Shown: positions 1-9,108 of the stretch, piece after piece
Layout of the letters: each line of letters starts with the position of its first letter
Position numbering within the stretch: position 1 is the first letter of the stretch
DNA from: Verrucomicrobiaceae bacterium
GTDB lineage: Bacteria > Verrucomicrobiota > Verrucomicrobiia > Verrucomicrobiales > Verrucomicrobiaceae
DNA: 64,000 nt
Direction of reading: 5' to 3'
NCBI GenBank assembly: GCA_947466075.1
Contig: CANIBP010000006.1
Location: forward strand, 96,276-160,275
Made by a program: the position numbers and the translations under genes
The notes under the pieces: model-generated
What the model was told of the DNA's origin: nothing
Seen by the model: the letters and a program-made list of their open reading frames with translations, nothing else
Databases searched by the model: none

Positions 1-454
1 AACCCGCGACTTTGGAATTGTAGTCATACTTGGCATAAGGCTCTGGCGTGCCTTTGAAGGCATGTGTGGCCGTGCGCATACCGATGACTGGCCCACCGCG
101 ATTGAGATAAGCATCGAGGTGCTTCATCTGCTCAGGCGGTAGGCCCTGAAAGCGCAGAAAGACGACGGCGAGATCCGCGGAGTCGAGCGCCTCCATGCCA
201 GGAATGTTCTGCGGCTCACCCGCAGCGATGTTGCCCTCCGGGTCGATGTCAAAAAGCACCGTGCATTTAAAACCATGATGCTTTGCCAAAATACGTGCGA
301 TAGCAGGCAGCGTTTCTTCGGAGCGATACTCATGATCCCCGGCCAAAAAGACGATGTGTTTGCCTTTGCCTGGCCCTTCCGTGCCTTCATAAACGAGTGG
401 TGCAGCACTCGCGAAGGTAGCGAGGGAGATTAGGGTGGGGAGGATGTGTTTCAT
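1..454 (-). CDS. ThuA-like secreted protein, 3' end cut by window edge
   Basis: The reverse strand is open from an ATG at 452-454 to the left edge, giving 151 residues of an incomplete protein. It starts with a short signal peptide (MKHILPTLISLATFASA), followed by segments such as HIVFLAGDHEYRSEE, LFDIDPEGNIAAG and GPVIGMRTATHAF. These match the ThuA-like (trehalose-utilisation type, class I glutamine amidotransferase-like) fold as it occurs in PVC bacteria, where the enzymatic role is mostly unproven. It lies 55 bp downstream of the DUF1501 gene on the same strand and so probably ends or continues the sigma-headed gene train. A decayed copy of its 5' part sits at 4894-5046. The fold assignment is fairly secure; the substrate is unknown. 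Confidence 0.8.
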   Translation of the reverse strand, partial: MKHILPTLISLATFASAAPLVYEGTEGPGKGKHIVFLAGDHEYRSEETLPAIARILAKHHGFKCTVLFDIDPEGNIAAGEPQNIPGMEALDSADLAVVFLRFQGLPPEQMKHLDAYLNRGGPVIGMRTATHAFKGTPEPYAKYDYNSKVAG

Positions 455-509
455 TGAGTTGGGTGTTGGAAAGGGGTGATTGGTGTTCTGGAAATGGCTG
501 AATAGCACT

Positions 510-1976
510 TCAGGCGAGGACGGCTTTCACGACCTTGGCGGGATCGACGCCAGTTAGCTTAAAGTCGAGACCTTGCGCTCGGAAAGTGAAGCGCTCGTGA
601 TCGATGCCAAGCAGGTGCATGATGGTGGCGTGGAAGTCGCGCACGTGGACAGGGTCTTTGACGATGTTGTAGCTGAAATCGTCGGTTTCACCGTAAATGG
701 TGCCACCTTTGACGCCGCCACCCGCCATCCACATGGTGAAGCATCGCGGATGGTGATCGCGGCCGTAGTTCTCTTTCGAGAGTCCGCCTTGAGAGTAGAT
801 CGTGCGGCCAAACTCACCACCCCAGATGATGAGCGTGTCTTCAAAGAGGCCGCGCTGCTTGAGATCCTCGATCAAACCGTGAGTGGCTTGATCGATGTCG
901 AGACATTGCGTCGGTAGCTTGCCGCCGACATTGCCGTGCTGATCCCAGCCATTGAGATAAATCTGCACGAAGCGCACACCGCGCTCGGTGAGTCGGCGGG
1001 CCATGAGCGCGCTGTTGGCAAAGCTGCCGGGCTTGCGTGCGGTCTCGCCGTAGAGCTTGAAGGTGTGATCGGGTTCCTTGCTGATATCGGTCAAATCGGG
1101 CACGCTGGCTTGCATGCGGAAGGCCATCTCGTATTGCTGGATGCGCACGTTGGTGTCTGGATCGCCCAGACTTTGATACGCCATCTGATTGAGCTGATTG
1201 ATGCCATCGAGCTGCTTGCGGCGCATCTGCGGCGTGACGCCGTCGGGATTGTTGATGTAGAGAATGGGATCACCTGCACTGCGGAAGCTCACGCCTGCAT
1301 GCTCGCCCGGCAGAAAGCCGCTGGACCATAGCTTTCCTGAGATGGCCTGAATGGCACCGCCTTGTGAGGGCTCGGCAATGAGCACAACGAAAGCCGGGAG
1401 ATTCTGATTCACGGATCCGAGGCCATAGCTGAGCCAAGAGCCGATGCAGGCACGTCCGGCGACCTGCGAGCCAGTCTGCATGGCGGTGATCGCGGGCTCG
1501 TGATTGATCGCCTCTGTGTTCATTGAGCGGATGAAGGCCATGTCATCGACGGACTTCGCCGTATAAGGCAGCAACTCCTGATTCATCCACAGGCCGCACT
1601 TGCCCGCCTGACTGAACTTCCATTTAGATGGGGCTACAGGAAAGCGCGCCTGTCCGCTGGTCATGCCAGTGAGACGCTGGCCATTGCGGATGCTGTCTGG
1701 CAGATCCTTGTCATACATCTCGACCATCTTTGGTTTATGATCGTAGAGATCGATCTGCGAAGGGCCGCCAACCATGTGCAGGTAGATGATGTTCTTCGCC
1801 TTTGCTGGCCAATGCGGCAGCGCAGGCTTGCTCGAGCTCGCGAAACTCTCGCCCATGAGAGAACTGAGTGCTGCGGCACCGACAACACTGCCACCACGGC
1901 CAAAGAGCTGGCGGCGCGTGAGTTCCAGACGTGTCTCGTGCGGCAGATGATCAAAGAGATGGGAGTTGCAGGTCAT
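510..1976 (-). CDS. DUF1501 secreted protein (sulfatase-like fold)
   Basis: This 488-residue protein has a twin-arginine-like start (TRRQLFGRGGSVVGAAALSS at about residues 20-39). The DUF1501 hallmarks follow: MVGGPSQIDLYDHKP near residue 70, a central WGGEFGRT block, the DHHPRCFTMWMAGGG block, and a C-terminal [11 protein letters not shown] segment running to the stop. DUF1501 proteins have an alkaline-phosphatase/sulfatase-like fold but lack the Cys/Ser-x-Pro-x-Arg sulfatase motif, and their reaction is not established. The gene follows the PSD1 cytochrome gene with a 6-bp gap, the standard PSD1-DUF1501 pairing in Planctomycetes and Verrucomicrobia. Export through Tat to the periplasm or surface is inferred from the N-terminus. 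Confidence 0.9.
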   Translation of the reverse strand: MTCNSHLFDHLPHETRLELTRRQLFGRGGSVVGAAALSSLMGESFASSSKPALPHWPAKAKNIIYLHMVGGPSQIDLYDHKPKMVEMYDKDLPDSIRNGQRLTGMTSGQARFPVAPSKWKFSQAGKCGLWMNQELLPYTAKSVDDMAFIRSMNTEAINHEPAITAMQTGSQVAGRACIGSWLSYGLGSVNQNLPAFVVLIAEPSQGGAIQAISGKLWSSGFLPGEHAGVSFRSAGDPILYINNPDGVTPQMRRKQLDGINQLNQMAYQSLGDPDTNVRIQQYEMAFRMQASVPDLTDISKEPDHTFKLYGETARKPGSFANSALMARRLTERGVRFVQIYLNGWDQHGNVGGKLPTQCLDIDQATHGLIEDLKQRGLFEDTLIIWGGEFGRTIYSQGGLSKENYGRDHHPRCFTMWMAGGGVKGGTIYGETDDFSYNIVKDPVHVRDFHATIMHLLGIDHERFTFRAQGLDFKLTGVDPAKVVKAVLA

Positions 1977-1982
1977 GGCGTG

Positions 1983-4838
1983 TTATTTGTTCAGCGCTTC
2001 GTCCAGGTTGAGCAGTTGGCTGGCGATCATGCCGTAGGCGGCGAGTTTGGGAGCAGGAAGGCTGGCATCGGCCTTGGTCTCGCCGATGTTGAGGAATGCG
2101 GTGGCACGCTCGGGATGCGCGGTGAATTCGGTCTCGAGATCCGCGAGCGTAGCATTCACGACTTTCGTTTCGGCATCGCTCAGCGGACGCAAGAGCACGC
2201 GTGAGGCGAGTTCGGTGATGATTGCGGGCGCGTCCTTCTTTTGTTTCATCACGGCTTCAGCCAAACGACGTGCCGCTTCAACAAATTGTGGGTCATTCAG
2301 CGTCACGAGAGCCTGAAGCGGTGTGTTGGTGCGTTCACGGCGCACGGTGCAAACTTCACGCGTTGGGGCGTTGAAGACTTCCATGTTTGGCGATGGAGCC
2401 TGACGCTTCCAGAAGTTGTAAATCGTGCGGCGATAGAGGTTCTCGCCTTTGTCCTGCGTGTAGCGTGAGCCGTGAAGGCCGACGACTTCCCAGATGTTGC
2501 TCGGTTGATATGGCTTGGTGCCGGGACCGCCCATTTTGGGCAGCAGCGTGCCACCCACTGCCAGCGCATAATCGCGGATCATCTCCGCATCCATGCGGAA
2601 GCGTGGTCCACGCGAAAGCAGTCGGTTTTGTGGATCGCGCGCGAGTTTTTCGGGTGTGATCTTGCTGGCCTGACGATACGTCGAGGAAGTGACCATCAGC
2701 GTGAAGAGTTTCTTCACATCCCAGCCGGACTCACGAAACTCCACCGCCAGCCAATCGAGCAGTTCAGGGTTTGACGGAAGCTCGCCCTGCGAACCAAAGT
2801 CCTCCGCCGTGCGCACGAGCCCTGTGCCGAAAAGCTCCTGCCAGAAGCGATTAACCGTCACTCGCGCGGATAGCGGGTTCTGCGGCGACACAAGCCAATG
2901 CGCGAGGCCGAGGCGATTCTTCGGCGCATCCTTCGGCATCTCGTGCAGCGCACTGAAGCCTGTTGGCGTGACTTTTTCGCCCACTTTGTCATAAGCGCCG
3001 CGCATGAGGATGTTGGCCATCGCCTCACCCTGTTTTTCTTCCTGAATGTGTGTCAGCGTTGATCTCGATCGGATCGCCGCGTCTTCCGCAGTCAGTGCAT
3101 CGATCTGCACTACGAGTTCCATGGATGGCTCATCCACGCTGCGGAAGTAGAAGTCGGTAAGTTCGGTCTTCTGCTTTGGATTTCGCTTATCGAGTGCGAT
3201 GGCGACTGTTTTGCGCAAGCGAGCCTCATCATTCAACGAGAGCGCGTCGGCTTTGCTGAGCGTGCGAGTGTAGATCTTTAAATCGGTTGCTCCTTCGAGT
3301 GGCTCTTTGGCCGTCATCTTGCCCTTGCGGTCGGATTCGGCCTCTTTGCCGTCGAGGTAGAGCACGATGCCATTTTTTCCGTCAAAGCTGGCCATGAGGT
3401 GCTGCTCTTTGCCGGGTGTGATGACATCGCGCTTCGAGATGGCGATCAGCTTGCCTGCTTGCAGTCCAAACTTTTTGCCTTGCACAAACAATTGGCCAGC
3501 GATGACTCCGTCTTTGCTCGTCTTCACGCGTGCGGCCACCGAGAAAGGCTTCGCGGCATCGACCTTGTCCACCAGCGCTTCTGCGCTGATGCCGAACTTC
3601 TCTGGAGTGACAATGCCGGCCCACGTTTCAGCATCCTTAGCGGCATCACGGCGGCGTTGGGTCAATGCGGCGTTGGCATTGGCGATGAGCTTTGGCAATT
3701 CAGCGAAGCGCTTCTCGTCCTTCGAATCCGGCAGGTAGATAATCGGCTTCGTGTCCTTCACATTACCATCCATGGCACCCTGCGTGGTGTTTCGGAAGTA
3801 GGCGGCCATCGAATAGAAGTCCTTTTGCGTGATCGGGTCAAACTTGTGGTCGTGGCAGGCGGCGCAGTTCGCCGTGAGGCCCAGCCAGACCCAGGAAGTC
3901 GTCGTCACGCGGTCATTGGCATACATCGCCAGATTTTCGTCAGCGATGGTGCCACCCTCGGCGGTGGTGATGTTGCAGCGATGGAAGCCCGTGGCGATCA
4001 ATTGCTCGCGCGTTGGGTTTGGCAGCAGATCGCCCGCGATTTGCTCCACCGTGAAAGCATCAAAGCGCATGTTCTTATTGAAGGCACTGATCACCCAATC
4101 GCGATACGGCCACATCTCGCGGTATGCGTCATGATGAATCCCATGCGTGTCGCCATAGCGTGCCGCATCCAGCCAGTAGCGTCCACGGTGCTCGCCCCAC
4201 TGCTGTGAGTCCATGAGCCGCTTCACCAGCTTTTCATAAGCATCCGGCGACTTGTCCTTCACAAAGGCCTCCACCTCTTCGGGCTTCGGTGGCAACCCGG
4301 TCATATCCAGCGACAAGCGCCGCGCCAAAGTCCGACGGTCAGCCTCCGCCGCTGGCTGCAGGTCCACTTCTTCCAGTCCGGCGAGAACAAACGCATCAAT
4401 CGGGTTCCGCACCCAGCCCGCTGTCTTTACCGCTGGCAAAGTCGCGCGCTGTGGCGGCTCAAACGCCCAATGTTTCTCATACACCGCACCCTCAGCCACC
4501 CAGCGCTTCAAGATCACCTTCTGAGCCTCACTGATCTTCTTGTGCGACTTCGTTGGCGGCATGATCTCGTCTTCATCATTGCTCAAAATGCGGGCCACGA
4601 GCGCGCTCTCGTCAACCTTGCCCGGCACAATGGCTGTATCGCCCGATTTTGCCGGTTTGATCGCCGCCTCACGCAAATCGAGCCGCAATTCGGCTTTGCG
4701 ATTGCCTTTGTCAGGCCCATGGCAGGCAAAACAGTTATCCGACAGGATCGGTCGGATGTCGCGATTGTAGCGCAGCGAGTCAGCCGCAGATGCCGCACGC
4801 AGCGACATCAAAAAGCAGACGATGTAAATGAACTTCAT
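1983..4838 (-). CDS. PSD1/DUF1549-DUF1553 cytochrome-like protein with internal LamG-like domain
   Basis: This is a 951-residue secreted protein. It has a signal peptide at residues 1-19, then a planctomycete-type cytochrome C domain with CFACH at residues 36-40 and the block GNRKAELRLDLR. The DUF1549 domain follows (RYWLDAARYGDTHG, then CAACHDHKFDPITQKDFYS as a second CxxCH). The DUF1553 domain is C-terminal (NPLSARVTVNRFWQELFGTG, CTVRRERTNTPLQALVTLND). Between the two DUFs, around residues 410-540, is a concanavalin/LamG-like stretch (GQLFVQGKKFGLQAGK, GIVLYLDGKEAE), which suggests carbohydrate or ligand binding. These proteins are always found with DUF1501 partners, as here. Their biochemical role is not established; a periplasmic or surface heme protein linked to polymer use is the usual inference. 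Confidence 0.9.
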   Translation of the reverse strand: MKFIYIVCFLMSLRAASAADSLRYNRDIRPILSDNCFACHGPDKGNRKAELRLDLREAAIKPAKSGDTAIVPGKVDESALVARILSNDEDEIMPPTKSHKKISEAQKVILKRWVAEGAVYEKHWAFEPPQRATLPAVKTAGWVRNPIDAFVLAGLEEVDLQPAAEADRRTLARRLSLDMTGLPPKPEEVEAFVKDKSPDAYEKLVKRLMDSQQWGEHRGRYWLDAARYGDTHGIHHDAYREMWPYRDWVISAFNKNMRFDAFTVEQIAGDLLPNPTREQLIATGFHRCNITTAEGGTIADENLAMYANDRVTTTSWVWLGLTANCAACHDHKFDPITQKDFYSMAAYFRNTTQGAMDGNVKDTKPIIYLPDSKDEKRFAELPKLIANANAALTQRRRDAAKDAETWAGIVTPEKFGISAEALVDKVDAAKPFSVAARVKTSKDGVIAGQLFVQGKKFGLQAGKLIAISKRDVITPGKEQHLMASFDGKNGIVLYLDGKEAESDRKGKMTAKEPLEGATDLKIYTRTLSKADALSLNDEARLRKTVAIALDKRNPKQKTELTDFYFRSVDEPSMELVVQIDALTAEDAAIRSRSTLTHIQEEKQGEAMANILMRGAYDKVGEKVTPTGFSALHEMPKDAPKNRLGLAHWLVSPQNPLSARVTVNRFWQELFGTGLVRTAEDFGSQGELPSNPELLDWLAVEFRESGWDVKKLFTLMVTSSTYRQASKITPEKLARDPQNRLLSRGPRFRMDAEMIRDYALAVGGTLLPKMGGPGTKPYQPSNIWEVVGLHGSRYTQDKGENLYRRTIYNFWKRQAPSPNMEVFNAPTREVCTVRRERTNTPLQALVTLNDPQFVEAARRLAEAVMKQKKDAPAIITELASRVLLRPLSDAETKVVNATLADLETEFTAHPERATAFLNIGETKADASLPAPKLAAYGMIASQLLNLDEALNK

Positions 4839-4893
4839 GATTGAGAGAGGTGAGCCTCAGGTTTGAGGGGCAAATAGAACGCACATCGGACGC

Positions 4894-5046
4894 TCAATCA
4901 TGCTGCGGAACACCTGCGGCGATGTTACCCTCTGGGTCGATGTCAAAGAGCTTACCCTTGCTAGGCCCTTCCGCGCTTTCCAAGACAAGCGGCGCGGCAG
5001 ACGCGAACGAAACGAGGGCGAACGGGGCAAGGTGGATGCGCTTCAT
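4894..5046 (-). pseudogene. Remnant of a thuA-like gene with internal deletion
   Basis: From the ATG at 5044-5046 the reverse strand reads a signal peptide (MKRIHLAPFALVSFASA), then APLVLESAEGPSKGK joined directly to LFDIDPEGNIAAGVPQ, and stops two residues later. The intact ThuA-like gene at the window's left edge reads APLVYEGTEGPGKGK, then 34 further residues, then LFDIDPEGNIAAGEPQ. The remnant is therefore the same N-terminal region with a clean in-frame loss of about 34 codons, and the rest of the gene is missing. It fills most of the gap between the large ThuA-fusion gene and the PSD1 gene. A functional 50-residue secreted peptide cannot be excluded but is less likely. Confidence 0.8.
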
Positions 5047-5093
5047 GCAGTTGGGGAATAGGGTAGATCTAAAATGGGAGGCGGTTCTTGCGG

Positions 5094-8000
5094 TCAAAGG
5101 CTCTTCAAGTAAGCCACGATGTCCGCGATGCTCTGCTCGGTGAGGCCTAGCAATGTTGGCTCATACATGAGGCTGCGACCTTTGATCTTCTTGGTGCCGG
5201 CGATGCGCTTCTTCGGCACGGTTTGAACGATGCCACCCATGCACTTGATCAAAACGGGGTCGCCATTGGTGAGGACCATGCCGGTGATGACGAGGCCATC
5301 GGTGGTAGTGATCTCAGTGCCTTCAAAACCATGGGAGATGCCTTTGCTCGGCTCGGCGATGGACTGGATGAGCACGTCAGCGGTTTGTTGTTTGCCAAAG
5401 GTGGTGAGGTCGGGACCGAAGTCGATGCCCTGCGTGCCGATGCGGTGGCAGGTGTAGCACGTGGCAATCGCGGTGGCACCGCGTTTGGCATCGCCTTGCA
5501 GCTTGGCGATGGCTTTGAGGTCGAAGGCTTTCGCATTCGCCGGAAGTGGCGGCAGCGGACTGGCGGTGAGCTTCACCTTGTCGGGATCGTAGATGCCGAG
5601 TGCTTTGAGGCTCTGCTCGATGCCGTAGGCCTTCCAATCATTGTTCTTGCGATTCATGAGCCACCACTTGGCCATCTCTTGCAGCGGAAAATCCTTCTTC
5701 TGGGCAAGTTCGATCACCACACCGGCAGCCTCGGGGCTTTGCGTGAAGGCGAGCGCCGTGAGCATGAGCTGACGCTGGTCTTTGCTGAGCTTGTCATCCA
5801 GCACGCGGGTCTTGAAGCCCTCCACAGCCTCCGGTGGATGCAAACGCCAGGCGATGCGTGCAAAGGCGTCGTCCCACGCGGGCTTTAACGCGGCAAAGAC
5901 CTGCGATTCCTTACCCTCGCTGCCGAGGCCGAGTGCGTCGAGATAGCTGCGGTCATTGCCATCAAATTGCTGCGCAATCTTTACCAGAATAGGCACGCTC
6001 TTCTCAGCAGGCACATCGCGCAACGTGAGCGCCACTTCGCGACGCACGGCTGCATCCGAATCGGCAGCCATTTTTGTCGCCATCGCGAGCACATCGTGAT
6101 TCGCACGACGCAGCGCGCGATAAGCGACGAGTCGCTGCGTAGCATCCTTCGACTGCAACCACGGTTTCACCTTCGCGATGCCTTCATCGCCGAGTTGAGC
6201 GAGCAGCCAAGCGCCGCGTGCGGCGATGAATGAATCGCTGTCTTCGAGCAAAGCGGCCACCGCAGGCACTGATTTGGCTCCAGCGGCTTTCAGGCGGGTG
6301 AAGCCGCTGTTGCGCACGTTCACGGCGGGGCTCTTCAGCGCGGCGATCTGGCCTTCGAAGGTGTTCAGATCGAGTTTGGGCACGACGCTCCTAAATCCCT
6401 TTGGCGCGATGCGGTAGATGGCTCCGGTAAAGCCATCATCTCGCGTGCCGTGACCACCGACGCGGGCATCAAACCAGTCGGCGACATACAAAGCGCCATC
6501 AGGGCCCACGCACACATCGCTGGGGCGGAATTTCGTCTTCAGTTCGTTGGTTTCCTTGCCACCGAGGAAATCACTGCCAGCCCATTGCTTCTCCTTGTTC
6601 GAAGTCATGAAGTCCATGCGCTCCAGTTTGAAGCCCGCGCCGTCAGCTTTTGGCAAGTAGCCGAAAATGACGTTCTTGCCCGCCTCGCACGCGAGCAACA
6701 AGCCGCGCCATTTTTCGCCGAGAACGCCATTCTCATAAAAGGCCACGCCGGTAGGCGATCCGCCGCCATAGACATCGCCTGCGGGCATCGTGCCGGGGTC
6801 TTCCTGACGCCATTCGGCGGTCGGCGTATCCTGGCCGGGCCGTTTGTCCGCGCCCCAGGCACGCTGGCCGTCGGCACTGGCGAATCCGGCGTTGCCGCCC
6901 TCCAACACATGACTCACACGGCAGGCGGGCGGATCGTCGTTGTCGCTTTGGAAAAGATCGCCGTAGCTCGTAAGCGCCTGCTCGTAGCTGTTGCGGTAGT
7001 TGTGCCCGATGATGTTCACGTTCGAGCCATCGGAATTCATGCGTGCGCTGAAGCCGCCGATCCACACATGGCCGTCGTCGCTCTTCATGCCGGCGATGTT
7101 TTGCAGCTGATATGGACTGCCCATGCGGAAGGTTTTGCCGCTGCGGTCCGTGAACTCGGCACCGGTGTTGCCTTGATTGAAATACCACTGCCCATCCGGC
7201 CCGGCGGTGACGCTGTGCAGGCTGTGATCATGCTGGCGACCATTGAAGCCAGTGAGCAAGACCTCGCGCTTCTCCGGCTTCAAATCGCCATCGGCATCCG
7301 AATATACGAGCAAGTCCGGCGGCTGCGACACGACGACCTTTCCGTCGAGCACAGCGACTCCGAGTGGCGCTGCCAGCCCTGGCTCTTGCACAAACACGCT
7401 GCTCTTGTCCGCCTTGCCGTCGTGATCCGTGTCTTCGAGCACGACAATGCGGTCGCCCTCTTTGCGCCGACTGCCTTCTCTGCGATAATTCACACCTTCC
7501 GCGACATACAAGCGACCCTGCGCGTCGAAGTCGATGTTCGTGGGATTGTAGAGCATCGGTGAGTTGGCCCACAGCGTCACTTCGAGGCCCTCCGGCACCG
7601 TGAGAAGCTCTGCGGGCACTAGCTGCGGCCCTTCGCTGAAGTTCGGCGGATTCGCGGCGGCCTTCGCCTCACGCGTGGCAGGCGCAGCGGTATAGACGAG
7701 GAACTTCACCTGCGCATCACTCGGCTTGCCACCGCGCGCCATGCCGCCATCATCAATCGCCACCTTCGCGGTGAAGCGCACCACGCCCGCAGGCAAATCA
7801 TACGCGATGGCCGACGGCGCATGCGTGCCGATGCCGTTCGTGTAGGTCTGCTTATCCACGAGCATCGGCTTGCCGGTGTGATTCGTGCCGATGCGAGTGC
7901 GGCCAAAGCCCGCGTCATCGCCCTTCCATTTCAGCGTGGCGAGATCGACCGCTTTGCCATCGGCCATGATGAGCTTGGGTTCGATCCAGTTTGACCAATC

Positions 8001-9062
8001 GCAACTCTTCGAGCCTTCATCCGAAACGACGAGATACAACTCCTTCGCGTCCTTCACCGGCACATCGATGGAAACAAGGCGCGGCTTGCTCGTGGAGGTC
8101 AGCGCGGGCGTTTCAAAGACCGGTTTCGCCGTGCCAACGGACTTCGCGACCTTCGGGCCGTGCGCTTCGGCCATCAGCGCATCGAGCTCGGCCCGCGTCG
8201 GTGTTTTCGAGGCAATCCCGCCAGCAGGAATCTCCAAACCAGCCACCCAGGCCACGCCATTCAGCATCGTCGTGCGGAAGCTGTCGTTCGTCATGTTCGC
8301 GAAGAAGTGAAAGCCCGTGAAGCCGAAGCCGCGACCACCTTTCGGCCGATCAAACGTCCACGCGAGATGCTGCGGCTTGCCCGCAGTTACATCGGCCAAC
8401 ACGTCAGGATTACCGCCGTGTGGACTCGGCTTGTCGCCTTCTTTGAAATGCACCGTGTTCAGCGGCGCGATGGCGCTGAGCACCGGCGTCACGCCCTTCA
8501 TCTCCGGCACGAAGCGCATGTGGTAATACCATTCATCCTTCGCCGAGAAGGCCTTCACGCCGTTCGACACCGGATGCTGGCCCGGCTGCACGCTCGCCTC
8601 CCACGTCGGGTTCACGGAATAAAACGTCTCAAAGAAGCCGCCCATCCAATCGAGGAAGTTTTTGCCCTGCGAGCCGATCCTGGCCTCCACCCCATAATGA
8701 ATCGCCGCGAAGCCCGCCCCGCGATCGCAAGCCGCCTTGATGTTCACATCATCCGCCGCACGACCGCCGTGATTCAGCAGCACGATGATCGCATCCGCTT
8801 TCGTGAGGTCCTTCGGCCAATTGTTCTCCGGATACACCACCGCAAAGGCCTGCGGATAGGTCTCATTGATGCGCCGCGCCAGATATGTGGCCCCCGCGAA
8901 GAACTCATGCTGCCCGCCGCCCCCATGCGTGCCCTTGGCCGCGATGAACACGAGCCGCTTCGTGCCCGCCGGTGCGTTGTTCTGGCCGGCGTAGTCGAGG
9001 ATGTCGCGTGACTGACTGAATGCGGTCGTGGTGAGGAGTAGAAAGGTGAGAAAATGTCTCAT
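5094..9062 (-). CDS. ThuA-NPCBM-propeller-HEAT-cytochrome c modular protein
   Basis: This 1322-residue secreted protein has several modules in order. A signal peptide (about 1-17) is followed by a ThuA-like domain (about 30-270; LLNHGGRAADDVN, YYHMRFVPEM). An NPCBM-type carbohydrate-binding region (about 330-455) contains DKQTYTNGIGTHAPSAIAY. A PVC-type 'membrane-bound dehydrogenase' beta-propeller (about 480-870) contains TNIDFDAQGRLYVAEG and GPDGALYVADWFD. HEAT-like helical repeats span about 890-1110. The C-terminal cytochrome c domain has CYTCH at 1202-1206 and a likely axial Met near 1299. Such proteins probably oxidise or sense sugars in the periplasm, passing electrons to the heme; this is inference from the dehydrogenase-like propeller. 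It lies downstream of the sulfatase gene on the same strand, within the sigma-headed train. Confidence 0.88.
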   Translation of the reverse strand: MRHFLTFLLLTTTAFSQSRDILDYAGQNNAPAGTKRLVFIAAKGTHGGGGQHEFFAGATYLARRINETYPQAFAVVYPENNWPKDLTKADAIIVLLNHGGRAADDVNIKAACDRGAGFAAIHYGVEARIGSQGKNFLDWMGGFFETFYSVNPTWEASVQPGQHPVSNGVKAFSAKDEWYYHMRFVPEMKGVTPVLSAIAPLNTVHFKEGDKPSPHGGNPDVLADVTAGKPQHLAWTFDRPKGGRGFGFTGFHFFANMTNDSFRTTMLNGVAWVAGLEIPAGGIASKTPTRAELDALMAEAHGPKVAKSVGTAKPVFETPALTSTSKPRLVSIDVPVKDAKELYLVVSDEGSKSCDWSNWIEPKLIMADGKAVDLATLKWKGDDAGFGRTRIGTNHTGKPMLVDKQTYTNGIGTHAPSAIAYDLPAGVVRFTAKVAIDDGGMARGGKPSDAQVKFLVYTAAPATREAKAAANPPNFSEGPQLVPAELLTVPEGLEVTLWANSPMLYNPTNIDFDAQGRLYVAEGVNYRREGSRRKEGDRIVVLEDTDHDGKADKSSVFVQEPGLAAPLGVAVLDGKVVVSQPPDLLVYSDADGDLKPEKREVLLTGFNGRQHDHSLHSVTAGPDGQWYFNQGNTGAEFTDRSGKTFRMGSPYQLQNIAGMKSDDGHVWIGGFSARMNSDGSNVNIIGHNYRNSYEQALTSYGDLFQSDNDDPPACRVSHVLEGGNAGFASADGQRAWGADKRPGQDTPTAEWRQEDPGTMPAGDVYGGGSPTGVAFYENGVLGEKWRGLLLACEAGKNVIFGYLPKADGAGFKLERMDFMTSNKEKQWAGSDFLGGKETNELKTKFRPSDVCVGPDGALYVADWFDARVGGHGTRDDGFTGAIYRIAPKGFRSVVPKLDLNTFEGQIAALKSPAVNVRNSGFTRLKAAGAKSVPAVAALLEDSDSFIAARGAWLLAQLGDEGIAKVKPWLQSKDATQRLVAYRALRRANHDVLAMATKMAADSDAAVRREVALTLRDVPAEKSVPILVKIAQQFDGNDRSYLDALGLGSEGKESQVFAALKPAWDDAFARIAWRLHPPEAVEGFKTRVLDDKLSKDQRQLMLTALAFTQSPEAAGVVIELAQKKDFPLQEMAKWWLMNRKNNDWKAYGIEQSLKALGIYDPDKVKLTASPLPPLPANAKAFDLKAIAKLQGDAKRGATAIATCYTCHRIGTQGIDFGPDLTTFGKQQTADVLIQSIAEPSKGISHGFEGTEITTTDGLVITGMVLTNGDPVLIKCMGGIVQTVPKKRIAGTKKIKGRSLMYEPTLLGLTEQSIADIVAYLKSL

Positions 9063-9108
9063 GCGGTTGGATATCTAAAAGTCGGGTGTGAGTATTCGTG
9101 CAGCGAGG

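Noticed and set aside
6450..7562. 370-codon plus-strand frame opposite the ThuA fusion
   Set aside because: Antisense shadow with no signal peptide or motif.
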